DNA of 64,000 nt from Enterovibrio sp. JCM 19048 (lineage in GTDB: Bacteria; Pseudomonadota; Gammaproteobacteria; Enterobacterales; Vibrionaceae), in the NCBI GenBank assembly GCA_001310415.1, contig BAXE01000001.1:248001-312000 (forward strand). The letters are read 5' to 3'. Below are positions 18,800-28,311 of the stretch, piece by piece. Position 1 is the stretch's first letter. The number at the start of each line of letters is the position of its first letter. The position numbers were made by a program, and so were the translations under genes. Below the pieces are notes generated by a model. It ran no database searches, had not been told where the DNA came from, and was given only the letters and a program-made list of their open reading frames with translations.

Positions 18800-19963
18800 T
18801 TAGTGCGCGCCTGCACCGCCGGTGTCGCTACCGTGGTTTTGCAGGTATTTCAGCAGGGTGCGCTCTTCTGTCTTGCTCAGACGGTAATATGCACTCATCG
18901 CTTTCAGGCTTGAGATCCAACCGTTCGCAGTGAAGTGGCCAGGTGCCGGTGCTGCGTGACAAGAGTTACAAGAAGACGCGTACATTTCAGATGCGTATTC
19001 CCAAACAGGTTCAATGCTGTCCAGCATGCCGTCTTTAGTGATGTAGGCGTTCACCGCAACTTGGGTCCAAGAGATGTGAGTCGCTGGGTCAACTTCTTCA
19101 GTGATCACTGTTTCAGTTGCTTTCACGTCACCACGTACTGTTGCCTTGAATACACGTTTACCCATGTATTCCGTCATTACGCGGCCTTTACCGTTGGTTT
19201 CGATCCAGCCTTGAATGCGAACTTTCAGCATGTCGCCTTCTTCACCAATCACTTCAACTTCAGAAGCTGGCAGCAGTTGGCCTTCTACTTTGCCGTTCGC
19301 ATCAGCAGTCGCGAACAGGCTCTTCTCGCTCAGCGAGTACAGTTTCTTCGCGCCAGCCGGAGCAACCGCAGAAGCGCTCAGGGTTTCGAAAGTCTTACGG
19401 AAACCGCCAGCCATGTTTGGCAGTTCGTGGGCAATACCTTTGTGACACTCGATACATGCCATGTTTTCTTTGGCAGCCGGGATCATCTCTTTCATCGCCT
19501 GTACAGACTGTTTGCTGTGATCCATCGCATCGTAAGAGTGGCAAGTGGTACAGGTTTTGTAGTTCTCATCAGCCATGCGGTCCCAAACTTTTTGGGCCAG
19601 CTCGAGTCGGTGTTCTTCAAACTGCTCAGGCGTGTCGATTTTGCCTGTTACGAAGTGGTGGTAAACGTCTTTGTAGGCGCCCAGTTTACGCAGGATTTTA
19701 CCTGTGAAGTCTTTAGGCTGGTGACAGTCTACACACTCAGCACGAATACCCTTCGCGTTGCTGTAGTGGATAGATTGCTTATATTCCTCGTAGTTCTGCT
19801 GCATGGTATGGCACGACACACAGAACTCAGTTTTCGAGAAATATGCCAGTGACTGATTCATTACGACCACGCCGGCGACCGCAATAACAACACCGATCAG
19901 GACCAGCGCAATGATGGAGTACTTCGCGCTAGGTTTGGTCAGCTTCTTTAATAGCGTTTTCAT
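18800..19963 (-). CDS. torC: TorC, membrane-anchored pentahaem c-type cytochrome
   Basis: 387 residues. An N-terminal membrane anchor (IIALVLIGVVIAVAGVVV, about residues 16-33) is followed by four CxxCH haem sites typical of NapC/NirT proteins: CVSCH, CVDCH, CTTCH and CIECH. The TorC-specific C-terminal domain carries a fifth (CNSCH). It takes electrons from menaquinol and passes them to TorA. I chose MKTLLKKLTKPSAKYS at 19963, which matches E. coli TorC; an ATG six codons upstream (19981) is possible. It is the first gene of torCA, divergent from torR across 532 bases holding Tor-box-like and FNR-like sites. Confidence 0.94.
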   Translation of the reverse strand: MKTLLKKLTKPSAKYSIIALVLIGVVIAVAGVVVMNQSLAYFSKTEFCVSCHTMQQNYEEYKQSIHYSNAKGIRAECVDCHQPKDFTGKILRKLGAYKDVYHHFVTGKIDTPEQFEEHRLELAQKVWDRMADENYKTCTTCHSYDAMDHSKQSVQAMKEMIPAAKENMACIECHKGIAHELPNMAGGFRKTFETLSASAVAPAGAKKLYSLSEKSLFATADANGKVEGQLLPASEVEVIGEEGDMLKVRIQGWIETNGKGRVMTEYMGKRVFKATVRGDVKATETVITEEVDPATHISWTQVAVNAYITKDGMLDSIEPVWEYASEMYASSCNSCHAAPAPGHFTANGWISSLKAMSAYYRLSKTEERTLLKYLQNHGSDTGGAGAH

Positions 19964-20237
19964 AAAAATGGATACACCCATAAAAGTTTTCGTAGACAGT
20001 GTTTGGGCCCATTCCCGACATGTTGATTGGAAGCAAGCCAGCCCACTTAACCCTGCATTTCTGGAGGTTCAGGTACAAAAGGGTGAAAGTTTGTCCAAAC
20101 AGGCAATCCTGTGGGCAAAAATCACGCGCTGTTGCTGCCTTTTTCTTCAGTTGGTCAGGGTATTTAGCTACATGTTTTTGATGCGTTATTTCGAGTCGCG
20201 AATAGTACCGATTGGATGTGAATATGGTTACGCAGAA

Positions 20238-20247
20238 AAATGAACAG
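20238..20247 (-). promoter_or_regulatory. Tor-box-like site upstream of torC
   Basis: On the minus strand CTGTTCATTT matches the E. coli TorR box CTGTTCATAT at 9 of 10 positions. It lies 275 bases upstream of the torC start and is oriented towards it. Confidence 0.55.
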
Positions 20248-20420
20248 ATGCTGGTGACATGTGAAAATAGATGAATGGAATGATCGCCGAATCAATAAAT
20301 TGGCGCTGTATCACTAAAAAAACGTGCTAAAACAACAATTTCGATACATCACTCGCATAAGTGTCTGTGATTTGCTTAAGGTTTGACCGTAAGACGTGCT
20401 GTAAAAAAACACAGAAAAAT

Positions 20421-20459
20421 GTGATTTAAATCAAACTTAATGGGCGCTTTACTGATACA
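20421..20459 (+). promoter_or_regulatory. FNR-like site and promoter for torR
   Basis: GTGATTTAAATCAA (20421-20434) matches the FNR consensus TTGAT-N4-ATCAA at 9 of 10 positions. GATACA (20454-20459) could be the -10 element. A start near 20468-20470 would put the site at about -41.5, as in class II FNR-activated promoters. This suggests torR is induced without oxygen. Confidence 0.55.
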
Positions 20460-20478
20460 GTGCGCTCCTCATGACGAA

Positions 20479-20488
20479 ATGTGAACAG
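20479..20488. promoter_or_regulatory. Tor-box-like site overlapping the torR leader
   Basis: ATGTGAACAG, the reverse complement of CTGTTCACAT, matches the Tor box at 9 of 10 positions. It abuts the GAGG ribosome site of torR, so TorR binding here would repress torR itself, as reported for E. coli. Confidence 0.5.
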
Positions 20489-20495
20489 AGGTTGA

Positions 20496-21221
20496 GTGAG
20501 TTATCACATTCTGGTCGTAGATGATGAAGTGGTGACCCGGACTATGGTCAGCGGATACTTCGAAAAACAAGGATATAACGTCAGTCAGGCCGCTGATGGC
20601 AGGGAGATGCACAAAGTACTTTCTGAGCGACATGTAGATTTAGTGTTGCTTGATATTAACCTTCCCGGTGAGGATGGGTTGATGCTGACACGTGAGCTGC
20701 GCAGCCAGTCCGATATCGGCATCATTCTTATTACTGCCCGCACGGACAGCATTGACCGTATTGTGGGTTTGGAAATGGGCGCAGATGATTACTGCACCAA
20801 GCCCCTGGAACTGCGTGAACTTCTGGTGCGTGTGCGTAACCTGTTGTGGCGCATTTCACGCGCTAACAACGCAGTGAGTGCCGCGCCAAGCGTAGAGAGT
20901 TTGCCAGAAGAAGATGATAAGATTGTCGCTTTCAATGGCTGGACGTTTGACATCAACCGTCGCGCACTGAGCAAAGGCGGTGAAGCCGTCAAGCTGACCA
21001 AAGCAGAATATGAAATGTTGGTGGCGTTTACTTCCAACCCCAACCGGGTACTGAGCCGGGAGCGCATGCTCAATTTGCTCAGTCACCGGGTTGATGCGCC
21101 AAACGACAGAACCGTGGATGTGTTGGTTCGCCGTCTTCGCAATAAAATAGAAGACGAGCCGAAAAAACCCCAGCTATTCATAACCGTACACGGTGAAGGC
21201 TACATGTTTGCAGGAAAATAG
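20496..21221 (+). CDS. torR: TorR, OmpR-family response regulator for TMAO respiration
   Basis: A 241-residue regulator. The receiver domain has acidic DDE, phospho-acceptor VLLDINLPGEDGL (Asp about 53), LITAR and the K of CTKPLELRE. The winged-helix domain has LTKAEYEMLVAF, RERMLNLLSHR and RTVDVLVRRLRNKIE. GTG at 20496 is the start, behind GAGGTTGA. It is divergent from torCA, which gives the gene its name; the ArcA-like ELRELLVRVRNLLWR is shared by TorR proteins. No torS or torT lies beside it, so the sensor is outside the window. Confidence 0.88.
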   Translation: MSYHILVVDDEVVTRTMVSGYFEKQGYNVSQAADGREMHKVLSERHVDLVLLDINLPGEDGLMLTRELRSQSDIGIILITARTDSIDRIVGLEMGADDYCTKPLELRELLVRVRNLLWRISRANNAVSAAPSVESLPEEDDKIVAFNGWTFDINRRALSKGGEAVKLTKAEYEMLVAFTSNPNRVLSRERMLNLLSHRVDAPNDRTVDVLVRRLRNKIEDEPKKPQLFITVHGEGYMFAGK

Positions 21222-21247
21222 GGTTTCTTGCACAACCCGAGAGAACT

Positions 21248-21718
21248 ATGAATTACATCCCTTTTGAAGACTATAAACGCAAGTGGATTTTTACCCATCA
21301 GTCTATGCCTGTGGCTGAAGAAGATCGTGAGCACATCAAACCGATGACCACAGATCGTGGGGCGCAGTTGTGGCGTGATTTTATCAGCCAGCAAAGCCCG
21401 ACACCGGATCACTTTGGTAAGGGCGATTGGCCAATCATGCGTGAAGTCTGGCAAAAAGAAGAGAATTGGCAGGAACCTTGGGAAGCAGAGGGTGACTTGC
21501 CGGAAGAGTTTCTGGCCTTTTTCCCGTGGGAAGACAACAGCGTGGTTTATTTCTGTTATGAAAAGAGCAACGTGATTGAGACCCGCTGGGGCGTGTTCAA
21601 GCAATACTGGAAAAACTTCCTGTTTTACGATGACAAGCCAATCCTGTTGGGTCGTAAACGCAAAGAAGTGGCCATGTTTGAACAAAACGGCACCGTAAAA
21701 CTGGGTGTGCGCCCTTAA
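21248..21718 (+). CDS. Conserved hypothetical protein, probably DUF2947
   Basis: A 156-residue soluble protein rich in Trp and acidic residues (DWPIMREVWQKEENWQEPW, FFPWEDNSVVYFCYE, WGVFKQYWKNFLFYDDKP). It resembles proteins I recall as DUF2947 in Vibrionaceae, with no known function. It follows torR by 26 bases and precedes a strong terminator, so it is probably co-transcribed with torR. A role in TMAO respiration is not implied by its sequence. Confidence 0.7.
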   Translation: MNYIPFEDYKRKWIFTHQSMPVAEEDREHIKPMTTDRGAQLWRDFISQQSPTPDHFGKGDWPIMREVWQKEENWQEPWEAEGDLPEEFLAFFPWEDNSVVYFCYEKSNVIETRWGVFKQYWKNFLFYDDKPILLGRKRKEVAMFEQNGTVKLGVRP

Positions 21719-21745
21719 CCGTTTTCCAAGCGGTTACCAATAAAG

Positions 21746-21770
21746 AAAGGCAGGTCGAAACCTGCCTTTT
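21746..21770 (+). terminator. Terminator after the torR operon
   Basis: AAAGGCAGGT / ACCTGCCTTT stem with a 4-base loop, then TTTTTGT. It lies 27 bases past the stop of the DUF2947 gene and may also serve the convergent ldhA gene. Confidence 0.88.
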
Positions 21771-21788
21771 TGTCTCTTAATCAGGCAA

Positions 21789-22784
21789 TTAGTCCTGGAA
21801 TAACTCGTTGCCAGACGGTTCGCCCGCTTCAAATTTGGCGATGTTAGACAAGGTGGTTTCGGCAATATTGCCCAGCGCCTCATCAGTCAGGAATGCCTGA
21901 TGGCCGGTGAATAACACGTTGTGGCAGGCAGAAAGCCGGCGGAAAACGTCATCCTGGATCACGTCATTGGACTTGTCTTCAAAAAACAAATCCTGTTCAT
22001 GTTCGTACACATCTACACCTAGAGCGCCGATGCGGCGTTGTTTCAGCGCTTCTATCGCATCTTTTGAATCCAGCAATCCTCCGCGGCTGGTGTTAATGAT
22101 CATCACCCCGTCCTGCATCTTATCGAACGCAGATCTGTTCAGCATATGGTGATTTTCCGGCATCAGGGGGCAATGCAAGGTGATGACATGGGATTTGGCG
22201 TAAAGCTCATCCAGCGAAACATACTTGGCGCCAAGTGCAATGGCTTCCGGGTTTTCGTACGGGTCATGTACCAGCAAATTCATTCCAAGCCCTTTGAGGA
22301 TACGAAGGGTGGCAATGCCTATCCGTCCCGTGCCGACGACACCGACGGTACGGCCATGGAAGTTATAGCCTTTTAAGCCTTCGAGGTTGAAGTTGGCATC
22401 CCGGGTTCGCTGGTAGGCGCGGTGGATATGGCGGTTAAGGCAGAGCATCAGCCCGACTGTATGTTCAGCGATAGATTCCGGGGAGTAGGCCGGAACACGG
22501 ACAATCTGTAATCCCAGTTTTTTGGCAGCATCGACATCCACTTTGTCGTAACCGGCACATCGCATCGCAATCACTTTTACGCCGTGTTTTACCAGCTCTT
22601 CGAGGATAGGGGCACTCAAATCATCATTCACAAAGGCGCAGATGGCATCAAACCCGTGCAACAGCTTGGCAGTGTCCGCCGAGAGACGGAATGGGTAGAA
22701 CTGAAGGGTATGACCGAACTGTGCATTCCACGTTTCAAACGCCGTCTGGTCATAAGATTTGGCGCTGAACACGGCTACTTTCAT
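21789..22784 (-). CDS. ldhA: D-lactate dehydrogenase, fermentative
   Basis: 331 residues of the D-2-hydroxyacid dehydrogenase family, reducing pyruvate to D-lactate with NADH. The NAD-binding fold has TVGVVGTGRIGIATLRIL. The substrate and catalytic residues are in INTSRGGLLDSKDAI (Arg), DVYEHEQDLFFEDKSND (Glu; the insert is typical of LdhA) and FTGHQAFLTDEA (His). The open frame extends 61 codons upstream, but MKVAVFSAKSYDQ at 22784 is the family start and has GGAG eight bases before it. It is divergent from the lipoprotein gene and has no operon partner. Confidence 0.92.
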   Translation of the reverse strand: MKVAVFSAKSYDQTAFETWNAQFGHTLQFYPFRLSADTAKLLHGFDAICAFVNDDLSAPILEELVKHGVKVIAMRCAGYDKVDVDAAKKLGLQIVRVPAYSPESIAEHTVGLMLCLNRHIHRAYQRTRDANFNLEGLKGYNFHGRTVGVVGTGRIGIATLRILKGLGMNLLVHDPYENPEAIALGAKYVSLDELYAKSHVITLHCPLMPENHHMLNRSAFDKMQDGVMIINTSRGGLLDSKDAIEALKQRRIGALGVDVYEHEQDLFFEDKSNDVIQDDVFRRLSACHNVLFTGHQAFLTDEALGNIAETTLSNIAKFEAGEPSGNELFQD

Positions 22785-22985
22785 AGATGGCTCCATCGTT
22801 GGTTTTCTCGTTTCTTCTAGAAAACATGGTTGAAGCCGTGGAAATTGAAAATGTCGAAACTGGGATTCCTCTATAATTAGCCGCAAACCCTTTGTAATGG
22901 CTCGGAATTTGCTTCTTTCACTAAACACCAGAAAGGTGACAAAAGATTGCCGCTCCCAATAAATCACAACAGATAAGGAACCGCG

Positions 22986-23426
22986 ATGAGACAGGCACTA
23001 ATACTCGCCATCACCGTGATGATAGGTGGTTGTAGTTATGTATCTACCTACGGAGTACACGGCAAATTGTTATCAGCAGAGCAGCAGGTTGTTGAATGTG
23101 AATACGAAGCGGCACTGGATACGCTGCAACGGTTTACCGTGATTGGCAGCAGTAAAGAAAAAGCCAAAGCGTTTGAACTGATGGGGGTGGTGTATCAGGA
23201 AAAAATGGATTTGGAAGCCTACAACCATACGGTGGATCGTTTCTTGTTTTCCGAAACCGGCCGGGGAGAATACCGGGAAGTGGTGATTGAAAACTGGAAT
23301 GAATCGAGACGCAATATCCGGGAGAAACGGCTCTACGCTTGGGGCGCGCGGAGTGCGTCACAAATTTTGCCGGTTAAAAAATGGACTTATTTCGCTGCGC
23401 AGCGTGATTCCAGTTCCAGAGTTTAA
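22986..23426 (+). CDS. Predicted lipoprotein of unknown function
   Basis: 146 residues with a lipoprotein signal ending in the lipobox IGGC (Cys16), preceded by ATAAGGAACC. The mature part is helical and TPR-like: CEYEAALDTLQRFTVIGSSKEKAKAFELMGVVYQE reads as a helical pair in short pieces. The C-terminal 30 residues are less regular and could be affected by an indel. I do not recognise the family. It stands alone, divergent from ldhA. Confidence 0.65.
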   Translation: MRQALILAITVMIGGCSYVSTYGVHGKLLSAEQQVVECEYEAALDTLQRFTVIGSSKEKAKAFELMGVVYQEKMDLEAYNHTVDRFLFSETGRGEYREVVIENWNESRRNIREKRLYAWGARSASQILPVKKWTYFAAQRDSSSRV

Positions 23427-23761
23427 TCTGCCTCGCATTTTTTCTGCATCTTATTAAAACATAAGGGAACTTTTACGTTTACCTCACAGTTTTCTTATTC
23501 TGCAGATACTAAATTAGCCCTGTGTTCGGAACCAGTCGGTAATGCAGGCCGCCACTTACAGACTGATTTTGAGCTGGGGTCAGTTTATCTTTCTGGCTCG
23601 TTTTGAACCTGAAAGGTAAACGGACCCTAAGAACTTTCATTTCTTTCTGTTTGGTTCTATCAGCTGAAGGAAATTAATGAGAGGGCAGAACTCTAAATCT
23701 GCCAACGTAAAAACTCGAGGAAAACCAGCGTCGGTATTGGCCTATCAACGCTGGTTTTTTT
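23427..23761 (+). ncRNA. Candidate small RNA ending in a strong terminator
   Basis: No protein frame is credible in these 335 bases. The segment ends with a textbook plus-strand terminator, AAAACCAGCGT (23721-23731) and ACGCTGGTTTTTTT (23748-23761), more than 290 bases past the lipoprotein stop. Inside are a GTTCGGAACC hairpin and several GGA triplets. A transcript starting near 23500-23520 would be about 250 bases. It matches neither 6S, tmRNA, SRP, RNase P nor CsrB as I know them. It could instead be the long 3' end of the lipoprotein mRNA. Confidence 0.4.
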
Positions 23762-23849
23762 CATTTTGGGGCTTTAAATAAGTACCTCGCTTTTAAACCA
23801 GAAAAGCGCCAGACAACGCCGACGTTTTGTAAACGGTTTCCTGCCAAAG

Positions 23850-24921
23850 CTATTGCAGCGCAACCACTTCTTCCGGCTTCAACGCCAGTCGGATTGGTTC
23901 ACCGTTTTTCAAATGTTCCGCACCGCGACGGTGAGGATCATCCACCATCAACACCTGTCCACCCACATCAATGCTGTAGCGAACCAAATGACCCAAAAAC
24001 TCCCGGTGTTTGACGAACCTTGCAGGGTAATCCTGTCATCCGGCAGCGAGTTGCTTGCAATTTCAAGGCTTTGAGGGCGGAAAACAAGGGAAACATCACG
24101 CTGATCGGATGATCAAACGGGAAAGAGATCCCCGATGGCGTGGTGAAGTTTTTTCCGCTGGCAGCTTGTTGCAATTGCCCCTCCAGCATATTGGCTGTTC
24201 CCAGGAAGTCGGCCACAAATTTGTTGACCGGGTTATCATATAGCTCCATAGGGGCACCTACCTGTTGGATAACCCCTTGGTCTAACACGGCAATCCGGTC
24301 AGAAATGGTGTTGGCTTCTTCCTGATCATGGGTTACGAAGATGGTGGTCAGTCCCAGCTGGCGCTGAAGCTCATGCAAGTCCCGGCGCATCTGCTCACGA
24401 AGGTTGGCATCCAGGTTTGATAACGGCTCATCCAGCAGCAAAACACGGGCTCAACAACCACAGTGCGCGCAATAGCTACCCGCTGCTGCTGGCCGCCGGA
24501 AAGCTGCGAAGGGCGTCGATCTGCCAAATGATAGAGACCAACGAGGTTGAGCGCATTGTCCACGCGTTCCCTAATTTGCGCAGCGGGTACTTTTCTTTCT
24601 TCGAGTCCATAGGCCACGTTTTGCCTGACGGTCATGTGCGGCCAAAGGGCATAACTTTGGAACACCATCCCGACATTGCGTTTCCACGGCGGCAATGACT
24701 TGATGTCTTCATTGCCGAGCAGGATTTTTCCTTTTGGCTCGGGGCCAAAACCTGCAATGGCGCGCAGAAGTCGATTTACCAGAGCCAGATGGCCCAAGGA
24801 ACGCGAAAAACTCACCCGGCTTAATGTCCAGATTTACGCCTTTGAGCACTTCTGTGTCTCCAAAAGAGAGGGTGAGATCTTTGATGGTGATGCCCACCTG
24901 TTGGCTTTTATCCGTATTCAT
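23850..24921 (-). CDS. ABC transporter ATP-binding protein, FbpC/AfuC type (frameshifted)
   Basis: About 358 residues, the usual length for FbpC/PotA-like ATPases. Walker A is [10 protein letters not shown]-loop [12 protein letters not shown], signature [14 protein letters not shown], Walker [12 protein letters not shown] and H-loop FVTHDQEEA. The C-terminal TOBE region has [16 protein letters not shown] and ends [17 protein letters not shown] at 23850. Five bases are missing: two near 24775 ([13 protein letters not shown]), one near 24440, one near 24087 and one near 24000. It is the last gene after the binding protein and permease. The set looks like AfuABC, which takes up sugar phosphates, more than an iron system, given its PgtABC-type regulators. 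Confidence 0.85.
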
Positions 24922-24936
24922 AAGACGTTCCTTTTC

Positions 24937-26685
24937 TTAATGTTGTTTTTCACTGTGCGCCTGACGGGTGCGCTCGATAATGGTGTGGGAGAGATACGTC
25001 GCCAAGCCGACAATGACGACGGCAATCACCCCTAACGCCGCACCCGGTCCACGCCCGGCAGCGCTTTGCATGAAGATGTAGAGTCCATACGCCAGTGGGG
25101 CATCGGATTCCTTGGAAACCAGCATGATAGTGGCAGAAAGCTCCACGGCCGCGGTCGCGAACGCAGTAATAAAACCCGCCAGAATACCGGCTGCCATTAA
25201 TGGAATCACAATGCGTCTAATCGTGGTGGTGCGGGTCGCTCCCAGGTTTTCAGAGGCTTCTTCAAAGGAAGGGCTAACCTGTTGAAGTGCCGCCACACAT
25301 GAACGAAGCGCATAGGGAAGGCGGCGCACAGACAGGGCGATAACGATGATGCCCCACCAGGTCGCCATTGAACTGCCGATGAAGGGCATTTCCACATCAT
25401 AGAAAGTGCGCAGGTAGCCAATACCCAGCACTACACCGGGAACGGCAAGTGCGGCCATGGCACCGAAGTCCAGCCATTTGCGACCTGCCATTTTTGTACG
25501 CCACACCAGATAGGCGATGGCAGTACCCAGAATGACATCAATCAAACCGGCGAGGCCCGCATACAGAAGGGTGTTGGTAATAAACTCAGACGCTTGGGTA
25601 ACGGCAGTTGTGTAATGCTCAAACGTAAAGCCATCAGGCAATGGGCTGTAGCTCCAGATGGTGCCGAAAGAGAGCAGAAGCAGTGCAAAGTGCGGTGCGA
25701 GAACCAGCGCCAGAATCAGCCCGATCACGGCGTAGCATCCCAGTTTCTCCATCGGGCGAAGTTCCCGTTTTGACAGGCCGCCACCGCCTTTCTGACTGGT
25801 CGAGTAATCTTTTCCTTTCAGCGCCTGCAGGGAAACCCACAACGCAAAGGCAGAGAACGCGACCAGAATGACGGAAATGACATAGCCCATCGGGTCTGAA
25901 ATACCGACGGAAGAGATGCGCAGGTATGCCTGTGGGGCGAGCATGTTGTTCACATTCAGCAGCAGCGGTGTGCCGAGATCATCAAAGACTTTGACAAACA
26001 CCAGCGACGCACCGGCAACATAACCGGGCATGGCTAACGGAAAGACGATACGACGGAACAATCTCAACCCGGAAGAACCCAGTGATTGGGCAGATTCTTC
26101 CATCGAGCGGTCAATATTCTGTAAGGCAGCAGATAAGTTAATAAGAATGAAAGGAAAATAGTGGACGCTTTGAACAAAAATGACTCCGTTCAGCCCCTCC
26201 ATCAAGGGAATCGTAAAGCCGAAATATTCATCCAACAGAAGGTTTAGCGTACCGTTTTCACCAAACAGCAGCTGCATCGCCACGGCACCAATAAAGGGTG
26301 GCATGATCAGAGGCACAATACCCAAGGTCTGGATAAGCACAGCACCACGAAACTTAAAGCGGCTGGTGAAATAGGCCAGTGGCATCGCAATGATGGATGC
26401 CACAATGACAGACATAAAGGCGACATAGAAAGAGTTGAAAAACGATTCGCGGAACAGGCTGGAACCAAAGAAATCCTTGAAGTTAACAAGCGTGAATGAA
26501 CCGCTTTGATCCTGAAACGCGACAAAAATAACTTTAATCACGGGCACAAAAAGAAACACGATCACAAAAAATGCAATCACCACGGCACTGAGGTAGAGCG
26601 CCCAGTCCTGCCGGACTTTGCTCCAGAGACTTTTGCTCCCTGCTTGTGCTGATTTATCCGATTGAGAAAGAGAAATGTAGCTCAT
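24937..26685 (-). CDS. ABC transporter permease, two fused domains, FbpB/AfuB type
   Basis: 582 residues with about 12 membrane segments in two homologous halves. Each half carries an EAA loop: SMEESAQSLGSSGLRLFRRI and SFEEASENLGATRTTTIRRI. The frame opens 13 codons earlier, but MSYISLSQSDK at 26685 has CGGAGT just upstream and is the likely start. It forms the membrane channel for the binding protein upstream and the ATPase 15 bases downstream. Fused permeases of this kind occur in AfuB, FbpB and PhnU-like systems. The frame is intact over 1.7 kb. Confidence 0.88.
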   Translation of the reverse strand: MSYISLSQSDKSAQAGSKSLWSKVRQDWALYLSAVVIAFFVIVFLFVPVIKVIFVAFQDQSGSFTLVNFKDFFGSSLFRESFFNSFYVAFMSVIVASIIAMPLAYFTSRFKFRGAVLIQTLGIVPLIMPPFIGAVAMQLLFGENGTLNLLLDEYFGFTIPLMEGLNGVIFVQSVHYFPFILINLSAALQNIDRSMEESAQSLGSSGLRLFRRIVFPLAMPGYVAGASLVFVKVFDDLGTPLLLNVNNMLAPQAYLRISSVGISDPMGYVISVILVAFSAFALWVSLQALKGKDYSTSQKGGGGLSKRELRPMEKLGCYAVIGLILALVLAPHFALLLLSFGTIWSYSPLPDGFTFEHYTTAVTQASEFITNTLLYAGLAGLIDVILGTAIAYLVWRTKMAGRKWLDFGAMAALAVPGVVLGIGYLRTFYDVEMPFIGSSMATWWGIIVIALSVRRLPYALRSCVAALQQVSPSFEEASENLGATRTTTIRRIVIPLMAAGILAGFITAFATAAVELSATIMLVSKESDAPLAYGLYIFMQSAAGRGPGAALGVIAVVIVGLATYLSHTIIERTRQAHSEKQH

Positions 26686-26762
26686 GAGATACTCCGATGT
26701 CCGGTGAAAAACCGCCCCTTGCAACGTTTAAAGCGTCATAAACGAAAGGGGCGGTTGCGCGA

Positions 26763-28127
26763 CTACAGGATGCTGCTGGCTTGCTCGGCAAGCTCAGTGG
26801 CTTTGTTGTAGTTCTCCAGAGTGGCTTTATCCCATGCCTGTTCTATTTCCGCCTGACGGGCACCTACGCTGTCGGTCGCTTTTTTACGTTTTTTGGTAAA
26901 GACAGCGGCGAATTCTGGGTTTGATGCCTGTGATGCGGTAACAGGAACTTCACTGACGAGACGCTTGGCTTCTGCAATGAGTGACAGTGCCTTTTCATTG
27001 TTTGACCCTTCCGCTTTGGCTTCTGCCTCTTGGATTGCTTCTGTGGCTTCACGAAGCTCATCCAATCGATACGTGATCATCACGTCGAACAGGCTGTTGA
27101 CGACGTTGTAGCGGGATTTGGAGAGATCCAGATCGAAATCAACGGTGCCCAGTTTTTCACCGGTAAACGGGTTCGGGAAGCCTTCCGGTGTGCTGGCATA
27201 TGCCGCAGGGTTGACGGGCAGACGCTGGATTTTCTTGTCCAGAAGCAGCGCCTGGCCTTCTTCAGACAGAAGGAAATCGACAAATGCGGCGGCAGCTTCA
27301 CTGTTTGGCGCATCCTTCACGATGCCCACGTTAGCTGGCACCAATGCGGTCACAGTCGGGTAGTGGAAATCGACCGGGAAGCCGCTGGCTTTGGATGACA
27401 GGCCAAAGAAGTCAATCACGATACCCAGACCGAATGCGCCGCTGTTGACACCATCAGGCACGCCAAAGCTGCGTTCTGTGACCGTTTTGAAGTTACCTGA
27501 GATGGCTTTCAGGGTTTCCCAGCCTTGATCCCAGCCTTCACCCTGCAATATTGCTTCAACTGTCAGGTGAGTCGTGCCTGAACGTGAAGGTGCGGACATG
27601 CCGACATGGTTGTGATAGATCGGCTTTGCCAAATCCTGCCATTCGTTCGGCATTGGCAGTTTTTTGGCTTTCATGTAGCGGGTGTTCCACATAATCCCAT
27701 AGCCGGAAAGCGCAAAGCCTTTGTAGAAACCGTCCGGGTCATTAATAGGAAAGGAGCCGACTGTTTCGGGGATACCCGTGACTGAAGACTGGTATGGAGC
27801 AAGAAGGTTGTTGTCTTTGAGTACTTCGAAAGCATCGGGTGCTGATGCCCAGAAATATCAGATTTGTTGTTGCTGGCGGTTTCCTGAAGGTATTTGATAC
27901 CGGCGGTGGTCTTTTTGGACAGCACCTCGACATTTACCCCAGGGTATTTTTCTTCGAACGCTTTTTCATAAAACGTCCGTAACGTCGTTGGAAAAAGAAG
28001 TGACAATAACGAGGTTTGCGTCGGACATTGCCATTGCTGAAGTACTGCCAAGCGCAACGAGTATTGCTCCGGCGAGTGAAACTTTTGCAGATAGGCTGGT
28101 CGATCCTTGATTGCTGCTTGCTGTCAT
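26763..28127 (-). CDS. ABC transporter substrate-binding protein, AfuA/PgtC-like (frameshifted)
   Basis: About 455 residues, longer than classical iron binders because of a C-terminal helical extension rich in Ala, Glu and Lys. The Sec signal ends near TSAMA. The core opens with LVIVTSFSNDVTTFYEKAF and contains KKTTAGIKYLQE, IPETVGSFPINDPDGFY and AFVDFLLSEEGQALL. The start at 28127 has GGAG nearby. One extra G near 27968 and one missing T near 27862 (KSDIFWASAPDAFEVLKD) explain the breaks. A sigma-54-like promoter lies 57 bases upstream. It is a clear paralogue of the PgtC-like protein at 31638-32840. Confidence 0.87.
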
Positions 28128-28183
28128 AAAACACTCCATTGGATTCATGAAACAGGGGAATTCCTGTCCATCGCCAGTGGAGT

Positions 28184-28201
28184 ATTACAAGCGTTATGCC
28201 A
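28184..28201 (-). promoter_or_regulatory. Sigma-54 (-24/-12) promoter for the ABC transporter operon
   Basis: On the minus strand TTGGCAT-AACGC-TTGTAA fits TGGCAC-N5-TTGCA with exact GG-to-GC spacing (10 bases), differing at the last base of TGGCAC and at the C of TTGC. It lies 57 bases upstream of the binding-protein start, next to a gene for a sigma-54 activator. Confidence 0.65.
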
Positions 28202-28258
28202 ATGTTATTGATATGTTTAAGTGGTTGATTTTAAAGTGCCCGAAAATTATTCAGCACG

Positions 28259-28271
28259 GTGTCATGTGTCA
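28259..28271. promoter_or_regulatory. Direct repeat upstream of the sigma-54 promoter
   Basis: GTGTCA-T-GTGTCA lies 60-70 bases upstream of the -24 element, in the range for an activator-binding enhancer. Binding by the PgtA-like regulator is a guess. Confidence 0.3.
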
Positions 28272-28311
28272 ATCGCGGTCATTTAACCGAATGGAGTAGG
28301 TCAAAACTGAC

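Noticed and set aside
23427..23761. 6S, CsrB, tmRNA, SRP or RNase P RNA in the gap
   Set aside because: None of their conserved sequence blocks is present, and GGA motifs are too few for a CsrB-type RNA.
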